Of a stretch of 64,000 nt of DNA, positions 23,822 through 36,100 are shown in pieces; position 1 is the first letter of the stretch, and each line of letters begins with the position of its first letter. The stretch is taken from the NCBI GenBank assembly GCA_036850595.1, contig CM072155.1, forward strand, positions 4,263,953 to 4,327,952, written 5' to 3'. Source of the stretch: Rhyacichthys aspro. Lineage: Eukaryota; Chordata; Actinopteri; Gobiiformes; Rhyacichthyidae. Below the pieces are notes generated by a model. The model was not told the origin of the DNA. It was given only the letters and a program-made list of their open reading frames with translations, and did no database searches. The translations under genes and the position numbers were made by a program.

Positions 23822-25222
23822 GTGAGTGAGTAATGTCTAAAGTTAGCAAAACGCTGTCGAAAATATTGCTCTAACACGAGTCTCCGCTTCAGTTATTGGG
23901 CTTCTGTGTCGAACAAAAACTTTTGTCGTATGTGCTTTTACTTCGTGCTTTTGTTTCGGTTGAGCTTTTTTGTATGAAGGCGCTGTCAAATCGGGCGCTA
24001 GCCCGCAGCGTTAGCCGCGTTAGCAGCAGAGCCAGCTAAATTAGTTTTTTGCTTTGCTTTGTAAAGAGCTGCGCTGGCGTTGATTAGGTTTATATTGCTT
24101 TTTTTCTGAAAAGTGTTCTCTGCTGAGTTGAACCCTGTGTGTTTGTAGTTACGTGGACTCTGTGTGTTATCGTCTCGCGGGTGGAGCCCGGTCTGTCTGT
24201 GGTTTTAAAATCCTTTTTGTTTATAAGGAAACGAGGCCATATTTTAGAGACGAAGCAACACTCATTTTGGCGCTGCGTTTTTTTTATGAACACTATCTTC
24301 AGAAAACATGGATTCTAAACGCTCCCAGGACAAATACGTGAGGAGCAGCAGCAGCAGCAGCAGCAGTGACTCGAGCTGCGGCAGCCCCTCGTCGCCCTGC
24401 TCCAGCCCCGCTCCGGAGGTCAGTCCCGCTCCGGCCGCCAGCGCCGCTTCCAGCTCCGGGTCTAATATGTTCGCCAACGACGGCAGCTTCATGGAGATGT
24501 TCAAGAAGAAGATGGAGGAGGAGATGCGGAAAAAAGACGCGCAAACAAGTGGAGACGGGACAAGCACCGAGCTGGCATCAGTGGAAAAGAAGCCCCCGCC
24601 TGTGACCACCTTTGTAAGGGGTTTAGCAGTTGTAAGATGTGATAGCTTAGTGCCTTTTCAAATCCAAGCACCATTTAATCTTAGAATAGTTAACCATCCA
24701 GCCATGATTTATTGGTTTATAGTAAAATGCAAAGATTTAACATCCATACAGCATCATTTAACACGTGCTATTATCTCTGTTGTCTATGCATTCTATAACA
24801 AAGTGCAGATGAGTTAGGTTTAGTAAGACCCTCATGATGGTTTCTCTGGTGGCGGCAGAAGACTAAATGTAGAACTTCTGCTCTGGTGTAGTCTCCTTCA
24901 TTGGCAATCCATCTGCAAGGGCTCCTATAACGGTTTCAGTCTTCTATCCCCTAACCCAGGTGGGGAAGCGCAGAGGCGGGGTGTTCCTAAAGACCGGCAT
25001 GGTTGCGAAGAAGCAGAAAAAGGACTCAGACGTAAGTCCAGTTCTGGTTGATGGTCGTTGTAAATGCTTTCTCAGACTGTTTATACTGACTCACTCTTGT
25101 CTTGTCTCCCACAGGCCGAGCCAGGCAAGAGCGATGCTTGGTCAAAGTACATGGCAGAGGTGAAAAAGTACAAAGCCCACCAGTGTGGAGACGACGATAA
25201 GACCAGGCCGCTGGTTAAGTGA
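23812..25222 (+). CDS. trir: TRIR, telomerase RNA component interacting RNase (C19orf43 family)
   Basis: Proposed coding exons 23812-23821, 24303-24613, 24960-25031 and 25115-25222, giving 166 codons (human about 176). The first 10-nt exon is inferred: ATG GCC GAC A joins to AAAACATGG in frame (MADKNMDSKRSQ…). If it is not used, translation starts at the ATG at 24308 and gives 161 codons. The body has a Ser/Pro-rich low-complexity N-terminus with an AGC-coded Ser run, a conserved NMFANDGSFMEMFKKKMEEE helix, VGKRRGG…LKTGMVAKKQKK, and a near-invariant C-terminus SKYMAEVKKYKAHQCGDDDK…RPLVK. The family is reported as a 3' exoribonuclease that processes telomerase RNA. No classical nuclease fold can be recognised here. 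Confidence 0.93.
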
Positions 25223-25525
25223 GCTTCAGCTGGAGTGAAGTGACTCGTGTTTGAGGGGGCGACTGCCTGCAGGGGCCAACCAAACCTGACCTCGTGTACT
25301 GCCTGTACAAGTCACCCTTCCTCTATATTGTTTTGTTTTTGTAAACTGCTTAGATTGAGTTCTTTTTTTCCATTTTGTATTGTTATTTTTGTCTTGTAAT
25401 TTGTTGGACTATGATCTTGTGTCAAAGGATGTTAAGTTTCAACATATTGATGATCAGTTGTTTTCCAAACTGGGTTAGCTTTTGTGACTATTCAAGTCTG
25501 ATTTAATGACCTTCTCAATAGTTCA

Positions 25526-25531
25526 ATTAAA
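25526..25531 (+). terminator. trir: TRIR poly(A) signal
   Basis: ATTAAA about 300 bp after the TRIR stop, followed by gtggtgtgact, a GT-rich downstream element. Confidence 0.65.
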
Positions 25532-25802
25532 GCCACACTGCCCAATTCTGTGGTGTGACTCTTTAGTAACACATGCACATTCCTGGGATGAATACACACA
25601 CAAGGTGCTATATTAATGCAATAATCTCAGGCATGGGGGGTAGTGTGATTATTTTGGGGTTAATCTTGGGTTTCAGTGTATCAGTGAACCTGTTCTGGAG
25701 CAGGATTGATCTGACCAAACTAACAAGACATGAGCCTAAGAAATAGTAGCCACAGATAACCCAAAGATGTTAATTTAGTCTTCCGTAAAAGTTCACTTTT
25801 CC

Positions 25803-26107
25803 TAAAGTTTCCACTTAACAGACCAGTGTTTTTGAGTATCACACGTTTCAACTGCTTCCTGCAGTCCTCAGAGTCACAATGTTACTGTGCACACTGTTCA
25901 AGAATGCATAGGTTGTTAGAGAATACCATGTTTGGTTGTAAAATCCAAGCATTTTACTAAAGACCAATAAATCACAGTTGGATGGTTGAATCAGCTGAGA
26001 AGACATCGTATCATCACGTGACTGTTTTGAGAAAGACTGCAGGAAGCAGTCGAAACATGTCAAAGTACAATACTCAAAAACACTGGTCTGTTAATAGGAC
26101 ACTTAGC
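25803..26107. mobile_element. Inverted-repeat element (MITE-like)
   Basis: Two arms face each other. The segment 25819-25838 and the reverse complement of 26071-26090 are identical over 20 bp (cagaccagtgtttttgagta). Similarity continues inward to cgactgcttcctgcagtc and, less perfectly, outward past a TTAA present on both sides. The outward similarity means the TTAA may be part of the arm and not a target duplication, so the borders are uncertain. The interior encodes nothing recognisable. Confidence 0.6.
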
Positions 26108-27095
26108 AATAGTGACACAGCTAAAGTGGTAACACATTTGTTGGAACAAGCATAAAAGTTAACAAGTGGCATCAACTAAATTGATCTTTTCACAGTTCAG
26201 TTAGTTTATACACATTTACAGGGTTCATACACTTTTTTCACCAAATTTCCATGTTAACAAATAATTACCAAAAAAAATTTTTTTTTGTATTTCAAACTTT
26301 AGTTCTCGTTACTTACAAAAAATGGAAATTAAAATATGCAGGTTTTTAATGTTTCATGTGCTATCCTATATACTGTCATAATGAACCGCATAATTAAGAT
26401 AAAGCTAAAACATCAAGACTGATGATAATGATTGATACTTTTGGTCTCAAGTTCAACATTTCCAGACCTTTTTGACCAAACTAGAGAGCCATGACCAAAA
26501 ATGTCAACATTTTTCACAACCTTTTGAATTTTGCATTTACAATGAAGTACATTTTAGCTCCTGAACAGTGATAAGTCATGTGACAGAAGGGCTGTCTGCC
26601 TCATATCCAATAATTAATAGCTTCTGTTGTCAAGTGACTATACTACGGATGTGATTGGTTGTTTAGTGCAAATCGAAAACTCTAGGATTAGCAAAACCCA
26701 ACAGAAACATCTAAAGGGAAAGTTTTTAATTAAAAGCTTGGTTCTATACAGACGTGAATTCAGTTAAGAATTCAAATACAAGAAAAAGTGTACAGCTCTT
26801 ATTAAAAAAGCTCAAATTCAACAATTTGCTGTTTACATTTCTTACAGGTATCAGTGATAATTACATGATAAAAACAGCACCGAGTAGACACACTGACCAT
26901 GCATCAGAGAAGGACACATACAAAGGCACACTTTCAACCAAGAAACAAGCGCACACTCAGACGCCTCACTCACTCCTCTTCCCTGTCCACAGTGATATAG
27001 GTCTATGTTGTAAACAGTGACAAAAGCATTTGTCATTTTATTTCGCAAATCTATGAAGAACAGCATTTTAAAATTATCAAAATGTCTACAAAACT

Positions 27096-27107
27096 TTTAT
27101 TTTTATT
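27096..27107 (-). terminator. ubn2: UBN2 poly(A) signals
   Basis: Two AATAAA hexamers on the minus strand (tttatt at 27096-27101 and 27102-27107), about 75 bp beyond the UBN2 stop, predicting a short 3' UTR. Confidence 0.7.
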
Positions 27108-27180
27108 GTGGTGTTGATGAAAAGTTGAGCTGATCTTGGATGAGTTGAGGGTAGTCCAGTCCTTTCCTGGTTTCTCTGTA

Positions 27181-30100
27181 TCATAAAGTCTTCCTCTTTA
27201 CGTCGCCTTGGCCTTGACTGACATCTGGAAAAGAAGCGTATGTCTTCAAATATCAGAGACACGTTTTGCTAAAGAGTTGGTTTGGGATTTTCAAAGTGAG
27301 AATGTAGAAGTGGTAAACTCTAGGAGATGGATGAGTGACAGGGAACGAGCACATTTTAAATCAAAGTCCTAGCGTTTCAAGGAGCAGCACTGGAAGGTCT
27401 GATCTGTGTCAGGTTCTGTTGGAACACACTGTGGACCCGACCTGGTCTGATGCATACTTAAGTGGAGGTGTAGTAGGCTAAATATGTACCTATATCATTT
27501 TGAATGAGACACTTCAAGAGCAGGGAGTAGAAAAAGGTGTTTTTATAATGTTTGCAAATGTTTTGCCTGATCGTATCAAAAAAAGGTAAGTAAAGCGAAT
27601 AAAGGAGAATATAGAGAAGTGTAACAGATGGTATTAAATATACAGTCCTTTAAACTGAATGATAATTTGAAAATTTTTATTTCTATATGAATTTTAGTTA
27701 TTATTATTGTTATCTACTGTGCTCCATTTAAATGGCCTGAAATACACAGACAAGTCTTGAGTAAAGCATTCTGGGAAACGTAGTTTGAGCTGCTAGCATT
27801 AGCATGAACTCCTTACAAAGATTATGTATTTAAAATTGATACAATTTTGAATTTATTAGTTGTGCCTTTACATTACCTTTAAACAGTACCTGATTTGTTT
27901 TTTCTTCTAGTTGGTAAAAATGGTTTAAACCCAGAGATTTTAGAAGAATTTGTATTCAGGAACAGAAAATCTTGGCCAATCACATGCTCAAAAAGTCACA
28001 TGCTCAAAAAAGGAACACTCCCATTGGGCGATATTCCAGGAAGTTTAATAGCTGCAGCTAAAGTGTATTTTCAGCGCTGAATATGTCTAACACAGAGAAA
28101 CAATAAATCACGTAGAGTTTAACGAGGAGGAGATAACTGCTCATCTGATGCTGAAATGGCAGCTAAGCTAACGCTAAACTCTAAACTTCAGTTTGGTGAA
28201 ATGTATTAGTATTTTGTGGAGGAAAAATTGGTCCAGTTTTATTTTTTTAATTAAAAAAAAGGCAGGAGAGGTCCTTAGCCTGCTTTTGGGGGTGAGTGGA
28301 ATCTGAGACATGGACAAAAAAAGAAAATCAGGTAGTGGAGCTTTAATATCTAAATGTCCAAAAACTGAATGGTGCTAGAAAACACTTCAAAATACGCTAA
28401 AAACACACTGGCCTAAACAAGGAGCTAAAGCTAAGCCTATGGTTAAACTATTTCAGTCTGAAAAATAAAACCACTGTTCTACTTTTAACTTTTTTTTTTT
28501 TTATCAAACAGTCTTCAAATTCCCTCTCTTCATGACGCCGTCCATCTGATTACCGTTGCCATGGTGAATCCTCTTTTCTTGGCTCCACACAAAATGGCTT
28601 TCTTCTTCAGCTGAATTCAAAGTGAACGGACTCAGAGTTTGTGTATCGATTTTCTACATCTAACACTTTGTTGTTTAAAATGTGCTCTTTTCTTGATGCT
28701 GAGCCAGTTCACAGTCTCTCATCACAGCCCTCAGAGTTCTCAACTAGAGCCACAATAATAAACATCCTTCTTCCAAAATCCCAAACTCGCACTATAAAAA
28801 GAAACACTTAAAAATGGCTCCAGAAAGACATGCTGCCACAGAAAACAGACGAGCCAAACGGGACCAAACAGACGGACAGAACACACCAGACACTTTCAGA
28901 AACGAGCAGGAAACAGGGCAGGCTTTTGAGGGAAGAGCGGGTCCGATTGTTTTTTTTTTTTACCTGAGAAAGCGAGCTGCAAGTGAGGAGGCAGAGCAAC
29001 CTGAGACCCTGACTGGAGACTCTTATACACATCTGAGGAGACAGGACAGGAGCACGAGAACGAAACCAGGAGGAGAAAGAGTGGAAGGAGAGCACAGAGG
29101 AGTCACGTGGGTAGAATTATTTTTGGTAAGAAACAAAAGGGGGAAAGAGGAGAAGTTAGGGAAGTGAAGCAAACAAAACGGAGAACGTCAAACAGCAGCT
29201 TACATTTAGACACAATGTGGTGATCAAACATGATGCAAAAACAGAACACAACAAAGCTTTACACAAAAAGCCCACTGTTCCCACACGAATCGAGATCTCA
29301 TTTCTAACTATTAGCATATTAACCCTCTGAACCCAAAGACAGTTTTAGGCGCCTCATTTTTTCTGCTCGATTAGCATTATTCCTTAGAGGAGCAGTGAGC
29401 TAGTTCATTTAACTGAAGACTAAACTGGGGCTGAACAATATAGTTTATATTTATCGCAATATCATGAATCGCAAATCACAATATCCTGCCTGGTTCCGGT
29501 TTTTTTTATTGAATTAGCCTTTGCTTTGATGAGTGGAAGTTAGTCCAGAGTCTTTTATTTCTTTCTTTCGGTTCTAAATTGTTTTTATGATTGTCAAGTA
29601 ACATTCATCAAATCTTTCAAATCACACTGTGGTGCCTCCAAATTAAAAAAAAAACTGTTTTAGACCTGTGTTTTTTTGTCTAAGGTTTTGGTGAAACCCA
29701 TGCTTCACAGCTTTTTTTTTTCTTTTTTGAATTTTAATTTCATTTTTATCGTTTTCAATCTGGTTTCAGAGCTAAACACAGTGATAAATGACTTACTAAC
29801 GTCAGCAGAAAAGGAGGAATCATCTAAGTGCACTCCATATTTCTGGATCAGCTTGAAAATTGGGTTGCATTAAAGCACTTTTATATCTCTGTTTCTATAT
29901 TTCAAACTGCTAATTTTTAGTGCTTTTAATGGAACTTTCTGAACTTTAATATGGTGTACCCCAAGGATCAGTACTGCGCCACTTTTATTTTCTATTTATT
30001 TAAATCCCCTTGCAATTTTTTGAATTTTACAATGTTTTTTACCACTATTAGCCTATTAGACTCTGTGAGGTTGTCCCAAAATTACCTTCGATATTGGGAC

Positions 30101-33100
30101 TAAATTGGGAGGTAATTCTTATTTGCCCCTCAAGCTTGAATGAGGAGTTGGGGAATGGACTGAAACACAGTATCGCCCTACAGCCGGAAATCTTGGTGTT
30201 TTATTTGATTTTCATTTATCTTTTGGAGGTTAGGTAACAAGTGTGGTCTAGGCCTTATTTCTTTTTAACCACTTGTTAAAACGCTTTTATCTCTTCACGA
30301 CTGGGCTATTGCAATGCACGACACACTGGTTTTAATCAAGGTTATATTCACCACCTCCAGTTAGACTCACACTCCCATCCTTTGGTTCCTGCACTGGCTC
30401 CCTGGGAAGTATCGCATTGATTTTCTAATTTTATTACATACTTTTAAAGCACTTTCCATTTGTCTGACCTCCTCACACCTTACCTCTCCTCTCCTACCTC
30501 CTTACTAGACCTCTCCGTTCAGAGGAGGAAGCCTCACTGGTCATTCCTAGAACACAGTGGGCCACTTAAAGGAGATCTGGCGTTCTCACTTCTCAGACCC
30601 CTGCCCCCAACCTTAGGCACATGACGCTTTCACGAAGACAAAAGAGTTAAAAAGAGCAATAAGTGGGAGCTAGAGAAGCTTCCGTGTGGGCTACCATGAC
30701 TCATATTACATTATGATATTTTTATGTTCGATTGCCCCGGGTGCAGAGGGTTAACAAGAGCACAGGTTCTGTTGTGGAAGCGTGACTCACTCTGCGTCAG
30801 TGAGGAGAAGGCGGCGTTGCTACTGGCCGTGGAGCCGCCGGCCGTGGTGCTGGAGGCGGCCGTACCGAGCGAGGGCAGGTTGAGCAGCGAGGGGAACTGG
30901 AAGGGCAGGGACACGGGCACCAGGCCCCCCAGCATCCCGTAGCCCAGAGGGAGGGACGGGGCCGCGCTGAGCAGAGAGCCGCCGGCCGACGTCGAGATCT
31001 GGACAAAAACAGGAAGAAAGGGGAGATTATTTTCAGTGAACCCAACATGTTTTTCTTTTGTAATTTACTAAACTCATCTGCCTTGATACTGGGCTGATTA
31101 TATTAACACTGAAGCATCACAACCCCTCGTGATGTGACTATTTTGGGGATAATTATCAGGAGAGTCATGTTCGACAATAACAAATATCTATGTCTTTTAT
31201 CTCCAATCCATAAAAAAATGATTTTGTTTCAGGTTTTTCATGACCGTATGAACCCTGTTTTATTTAAAAGATAACCCAGTGTAAAAAAGCTTGCTTCATT
31301 TACAATGCTGTCAAATTGTGGAGTGCATCCTGACACTAAATCCAGTACAATATAAAAAAATAAAATAAAGACCAGAGTTCCTTTTGCATTAGGATCATTG
31401 TTAGCATTACACCACCTTCCAGTCATGCAAATGGAATAGACAGACTTTTTAACCTTCTGCCTGTGATGAAAAACATGTGAATCAAAGGGTGTGCAGCCAC
31501 ATATGAACTGAGTTGATAAAAACAACTGCTGTCTCACATTCACAGGCACTGAGTGAGTTAACAGTGGCTTGGGCTTTGAAACCAAAACCTGTAGACCCTC
31601 TATAGGAGCCAGGCTTGTCATTAAGTCAATATTGTTATAGTTTGAATTCTGTGCTGAATGGAAATTTGTCTCAGTGTCTTTGTGTTCTTTCACTTTTCTC
31701 GGATGACTGCTCCCTTCTCATCAAAGAACACCGAATTGCTAATATTATGAAAACATACTTTGAGAGCTTTTTTTTAAAAAACACAACAGAGATAATACTA
31801 ATAAGACGCGCTGCTAGACTGTCACTATAGTTAGCGTCTACCCTTAACATGCTTAGGGGGACTGAGGTCTTCTCTTGCCATGTAATGCTTTGTAGCTTAG
31901 CAACAAGTTAGCATCACTAACTAAAACAGCTAACTTTGTAACTATAATGTTGTTGAACTCCGGCCAATATGGCTTCTATGGCTCTATATGTTACATAAAC
32001 TAAACAGAGACAAATATTTAGTAATATTCAGTATACTTCAACTGTGTTGTGCTGTGGATTGTGTCCCACTCAGGCTATTGTTGCATTCATGTGCTTTTTG
32101 TATTTAACAGCATTAAGGAAAAAAAGGGAGAGAAAAGCAGCCAACGTTTAACCTGACGTAGTATTACAATAAAGTAGTTTGATCTTTAGTAAACATTTTT
32201 AGACATGACGTGCAAACAAAAACCTGACAGACAGGATATCCAGTGGCAGTGTGACACAAGATGTGTGTCTATAGGTGTGCTGTATTTTTGCAACCCGTAT
32301 GCAACAGCTGAAACATGTTGCTAGTCTATTCTTTTTTTCCAGTCTTGACTTTTGAGAAGGGTTAGGTTATTCATTTTCTATTATTACAGTATTGTTTCAG
32401 TATTATCTGTTCGTCCCAGTACAAACCTGTGATATCTGAGGTGAATTGGACGAGGATGGGACAGATGTGACCGGTTTGGCCCCCTGAGGTGTCCCCGGGC
32501 CAGGCCTCTGCCGCTGTCCCGGACTGGCTGAGGCCACTGTGGGGGAGGCACTGGCTGCTGTGTGTTTGTTTATGGACGAGCTGTTGATAAGGCTGGAGGT
32601 GCTGCTGCTGCTGGGGGTCTTCTGTCCCGGGACGCTGAAGCTGCCCACGCCCGCTTTGGCTGCTGCTCCGGGGGCACCTGAGAAGGGCGAGCGAAAGGCT
32701 GTGGAGGTTTTAGCGGAGTACTGGTGCATGGGGGCCGCCGGAGACCTGGGGGGCTGCGGGACGGGGGGCGAGGGGGCGCTGACGGCGGTAGGGGCGCGGG
32801 GGGACAGTTTGACAATGGGCGGGATGCTGCTGTGGCTGGGTTTGGTGAGCGTGGCGTGCATGGGCGTAATAAAGTTGGACTGGGGTGGGTGGGGCTGGCG
32901 GGCGGGCGTGTAGGTTTTGGGGGTGAGGTGGGGAGAGGCCGACTGAAGCGAGTGGGTCCGGGACGAGGGCGACGTGAGCAGGAGGGTCTCACCACTCTTG
33001 TTATTGCTGACTTTATGAAGGACTGAGGAGGGGCCGCCAGGGGCCAATAGGGGCGAGGCAGTGGGAGGGGGGCGGGGTTTAGGGGGTGAGGCTGTAGCGG

Positions 33101-36100
33101 ACATGTTGGCTTTGGCCACGCCCACACTCACAGGTCTTTGAGTGTTCAGCACTGAGTGTCTGTGAGCCTGCGGTGTGACCTTAGCCGCACCAATCCCATC
33201 AGCCCCTGGCCCCCGTCCTGAGACCTGAGGGGAGCCTACAACGGGCCGGGACAGAGGGGCAGACGGGGACGAGGTAGACATGTAGAGAGGTGTGCCGGGG
33301 GCACTGCTGACGGAGGGCTTCTTCTGCTGCTGGAGGAGCGGGGAGGAGAGGAGGCCGGAGGGAGGTTTGGGGGCCTCAGGGGACGGAGGGCTGTCTCCCT
33401 GAGCCAGGCCCTTGGCGGCGTTTCCGAGGATGGCCAGGGCGTGGGAGATGGAGTCGAGGGAGGGGGCCAGCTCCTCATCCAGGGAGTCCAGACAGATGGG
33501 CTCAGACGGGGACGGGGACGGTCTCTTGAGGACTGGTCCTGCGGGGGAGGGGGTAGCACCTGCCGAGGGCGTGGGCCGCTGTGCCCACATCGATGAGTCC
33601 TGGAACAAACATCAACAATAAACATAAGGTTACAAAGACAGTATTATTAGTGATAGACACATACTTAGAAGTCTTGGGGCGGACCCTTTCTCACTTGGAT
33701 TACTGATAACCTGACAGTAGACCACAGAATGTAATGTCCTTTAAAGTGACTTGTTAAAATTGGTGCTTTTCACTTCTTCCCAAATGTTTAGGCTAATCCT
33801 GGTCCTAACCTTGGTACAAAGCAGGCTCGGCTGTCAGCACAGGTTTCCATGGAGACGGAATTTGACTCATAATCACCCTTTTTTATGAAACCAAAATAAC
33901 ATTGAAGTGAGCCAGAGATATCAATGTAGGCCTAGATTATTGAGTAAGCTGCCTTTATGAAATACCCTGCTAATTTATTTTCTTCTTACAGACTTCCTAT
34001 TATAATCCACCATTCTGCGTTTTTAAATTCATAAAATGGATAATCAACAGCAATTTTGTCTGTTTACCGTTTCAAGACTCATCTGTCAGGGGAATATCAA
34101 CCATTTACAGAGATTATGTGTTGCTAATGAGCCACACAAAGGTGTTAAACTCATGAGACTGAAGACTAACCTTTGCCTTGGCCTTGGGAGTAGCAACAAT
34201 CTTTTTCTTGGCTCTGGAGAGAAGAGAAGAAAAGTACCAGCCAGTCACACAACAGTTATTAACAGCAACAATTGTCACTCATCTCAGATATCCCTTCACA
34301 CATGACCTTTGCTAACAGTACACCTCAACAATCTAATAATACCTTCATTTATTCATTAATTGGTTTGAAAAATGATTCAAACATACGTGTAGCCTGTGAG
34401 GTGACCATGTGCCATGGTGCTCTCTTTGAACAGCATCCTGTAATTGAACCACACACGTTAAAGCAAATGAAAAATTAAAAAAACATGAATCCAACTTGAG
34501 TGCCATGTACAGACCTGGCCTGCATCCAGCCTTTGGGCCACAGAGGCTTGACTTCAGTCTCCATGAAGGCTTTGAGGTAGTCCTCTAGAGACAAGGCGGT
34601 CTTACCCTCCAGCTCGTAGCATTTGAGCTTTATCTGCACCAGGTTACACAACAACGACCTGGAAAACACAACATGTAAGACACTCGAGTGTGGCAGCGAA
34701 GCATGTTGAAGGAGTGGGTTTTAAGGACCACTGACCTGAGTTTGTCGTCCCACACAAACTTCTTTCGAGGCCCCATGACCCTCTTCCCAGGTTTCTCTTC
34801 ATCATCGTCCTCTGAGCCATTCTTCTCTCCCTCCTCGGACTGCTGCCTGGGAATTAGGAGGTCAATAATTATTCCTTAGTTGTTTAACAGTGTATGATAT
34901 ATACATGATTGATAAATGTCACACAGTTAATGTGCCATTATCTCAAAAGAAACAGGGTTTTTATAAAGACTATATATAAGTTTTACTAATCACTGCTAAA
35001 GGCTAGGCTAATGGTTAAAAGGCGATGACCTTATTTTTTTTTTGCGTTTAGTTTGACAGTTTAATCAACTAACAGCTAATTGTAATATGTATCATCTGTG
35101 AATAAATTACACCCAGGTTTTATAAATAAGGTTTTTAACAGATGAGAGTGATAAACCCACAGTGTGAGTCTGGCCAATTACAACTTGCTTACGGTAAAAA
35201 AAATGAGCGCTCTCATTGGTTGACACAGATGTCAAAATGTCAAAAAATGTAAAAAAAAACAAGGAAATTGATTATTTTGCTGTCAACTAAAACATATTTT
35301 GCAGAAGAACAGCTCAAAAAAGATATAAAATAGAGAAACAGGCAGCAAATTAAACATGGATAAATAGTGGCAATGCTTCGATGCAGTGTTTAATGAGGCA
35401 GAGATAATTATAGGATTGTTAATCTACAACAGTAAATTCAAAGCTAAAAGTTTCAGGTAAGATCTAAACTTCGATTTAATGTAACATCTTAGTATTTTCC
35501 GGTGGAAAATTGAACTGGCTTTACTTTTTTGTAAATAAAAGAAGCAGGAAAGGTTACTATGCTGCTGTTGGGGGAGACTGTTGGGGCTGAGACAAGGATG
35601 GCAAAAACAAAATTGGTACTGGAGTTTGAAATAAAATGCTTATCAACAATGGACTCACTCAGACCTTTAAAATCAAAGCAGGGAGTTATCAGGTCTAATA
35701 TTGCCAGCTTTAATCATAAACATCAGCGAGACTGAAATGCAAGGTCGGAAGGGGACCAGAGAATTTCCATAAAATGTTTAATCAATTCATGTCTGAGTGG
35801 TTCTTTTGTATAAACAGTAGGTGACTTGAGTGGAGTCCTTACTTTGCTACTTTAGCGATACAGTCCATGTTGTAGCGAGCGATCTGCTCCGGCATCACGC
35901 TGCACACCGCCAGTTTGAGCTTCAGCAGGGGAGTTCGGAGTCGGTCGTCCTGAGAGACAACAGCGAGACAGTCAGGGAACATGCAAACACAAACAGCTCT
36001 CTCACTGCTTAATATAGAAACCAGGGCACGGCGTCAGCAGAACAACACCTCTGACTTCACCGCTTTGTTTAGACACACCTGCCAGATTTCACCAGCTGCA

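Noticed and set aside
24614..24817. Continuation of the TRIR exon to a stop at 24817
   Set aside because: The sequence after TTT at 24613 is a good donor (gtaagg), and the next exons restore the conserved family sequence; the continuation is intron.
25848..26063. 71-codon minus-strand open frame inside the inverted-repeat element
   Set aside because: No similarity to a transposase or other family; it spans both arms of the repeat and looks fortuitous.
32539..33026. Open frames on the plus strand opposite the large UBN2 exon
   Set aside because: GC-rich coding DNA leaves long open frames on the opposite strand; their residues are Gly/Ala/Arg-rich shadows of the UBN2 frame.
34377..34392. A GC donor for the UBN2 exon 34387-34437 (ending at ACAG|gc)
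   Set aside because: It would break the frame into the next exon. A consensus gtatgt eight bases further keeps frame and gives HLTGYTAKKK.
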